Assembly: GCA_964035775.1 (NCBI GenBank)
Contig: OZ038316.1
Span: forward strand, 11,241,706-11,305,705
Source of the DNA: Osedax frankpressi
Taxonomy: Eukaryota > Annelida > Polychaeta > Sabellida > Siboglinidae
DNA length: 64,000 nt
Reading direction: 5' to 3'
A program made the translations under genes and the position numbers. Shown piece by piece: positions 63,203-64,000 of the stretch (position 1 is its first letter; every line of letters starts with the position of its first letter). The notes beneath the pieces were generated by a model, which had not been told where the DNA came from, made no database searches, and worked only from the letters and a program-made list of their open reading frames with translations.

Positions 63203-64000
63203 GGGTGACGTGGAGTGTTTGTTAGGGAGGGGGCAGGGGCAGGGGGGGCAGGGGGTGATGTGGAGTGTTTGTTAGGGAGAGGGAGGGGGCAGGGGTGATG
63301 TGGAGTGTTTGTTAGGGAGAGGGAGGGGGCAGGGGGTGGGATGGGCAGGCGGGGAGGGGAGGGGTAGGAGAGGGGTAGGAGTAGGAGTAGGGTTAAAGAG
63401 AAGGAGGTGGAGGGGGTGATGTGGAGTGTTTGTTAGGGAGAGGGAGGTGGAGGGGGTGATGTGGAGTGTTTGTTAGGGAGAGGGAGGGGGCAGGGGGTGA
63501 TGTGGAGTGTTTGTTAGGGAGAGGGAGGGGGCAGGGGTGATGTGGAGTGTTTGTTAGGGAGGGGGAGGGGGCAGGGGGTGATGTGGAGTGTTTGTTAGGG
63601 AGAGGGAGGGGGCAGGGGTAATGTGGAGTGTTTGTTAGGGAGAGGGAGGGGGCAGGGGTGATGTGGAGTGTTTGTTAGGGAGAGGGAGGGGGCAGGGGTG
63701 ATGTGGAGTGTTTGTTAGGGAGAGGGAGGGGGCAGGGGTGATGTGGAGTGTTTGTTAGGGAGAGGGAGGGGTGATGTGGAGTGTTTGTTAGGGAGAGGCA
63801 GGGGGCAGGGGGAGGGATGGGCAGGCGGGGAGGGGAGGGGTAGGAGAGGGGTAGGAGTAGGAGTAGGGTTAAAGAGAAGGAGGTGGAGGGGGTGATGTGG
63901 AGTGTTTGTTAGGGAGGGGGCAGGGGGCAGGGGGTGATGTGGAGTGTTTGTTAGGGAGAGGGAGGGGGCAGGGGGAGGGATGGGCAGGCGGGGAGGGGAG
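63203..64000. repeat. G-rich minisatellite upstream of first visible USP exon
   Basis: Units of about 38-40 bases with core GGTGATGTGGAGTGTTTGTT and then AGGGAGAGGG; a longer block around ATGGGCAGGCGGGGAGGGG recurs at 63351, 63817 and 63980. It begins about eight bases from the acceptor of exon 63195 and runs off the window, so it belongs to the next USP intron. Confidence 0.94.

Noticed and set aside
1-64000. tRNA, rRNA, LINE, SINE or retroviral sequence
   Set aside because: I looked on both strands and saw no tRNA cloverleaf, reverse transcriptase motif or LTR pair that I could support by eye.

Overview
This is invertebrate-type animal nuclear DNA. It carries intron-rich genes for animal proteins (a SMURF HECT ligase, the ciliary protein IFT140, the sulfhydryl oxidase GFER/ALR, the Retriever subunit VPS35L and a USP31/USP43-type deubiquitinase). 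Intergenic DNA is AT-rich, and about 40% of the window is tandem repeat, nearly all of it in introns. I cannot name the phylum. Exons were placed by reading family similarity, reading-frame phase and GT/AG borders by eye. In every gene with several exons the phases join without a break.

Layout: 19-2107 (+) is the 3' part of SMURF, containing most of the HECT domain. 2868-24844 (+) is a complete IFT140 of 35 coding exons and about 1485 aa. 25183-26624 (-) is a complete GFER/ALR of 3 exons and 161 aa, convergent with IFT140. 28338-47698 (+) is VPS35L, with 25 coding exons found and the start-codon exon not found; its intron 28338+16 holds a 7.7 kb satellite. 47762-47905 (-) is an unassigned 47-codon ORF. 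49465-52103 (+) is a weaker candidate for a five-exon, 77-residue secreted peptide gene, with a piggyBac-like element (49582-50754) in one intron. 52185-63195 (-) is the 3' half of a USP31/USP43-like ubiquitin hydrolase whose Cys-box exons lie beyond the right edge. A 200-base assembly gap lies at 6301-6500.

The most unusual features are these. (1) About three quarters of the homology-defined splice donors have a pyrimidine at intron position +3 (GTT or GTC), unlike the usual animal GTA/GTG. (2) Most larger introns carry their own private minisatellite, often starting within about 30 bases of the donor. Some units contain perfect donor consensus (15393-16593) or its complement, which resembles the U1 snRNA 5' end (56022-56968 read on the USP transcript). 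(3) The last USP intron is open in frame with the catalytic-domain exon for about 2 kb. (4) Four of the five recognised genes (IFT140, GFER, VPS35L, USP31) have human orthologues on chromosome 16p, which suggests an old linkage group.

The genes do not form an operon or one pathway. Two (SMURF, USP) act in ubiquitin signalling, one in cilia, one in the mitochondrial intermembrane space and one in endosomal recycling.
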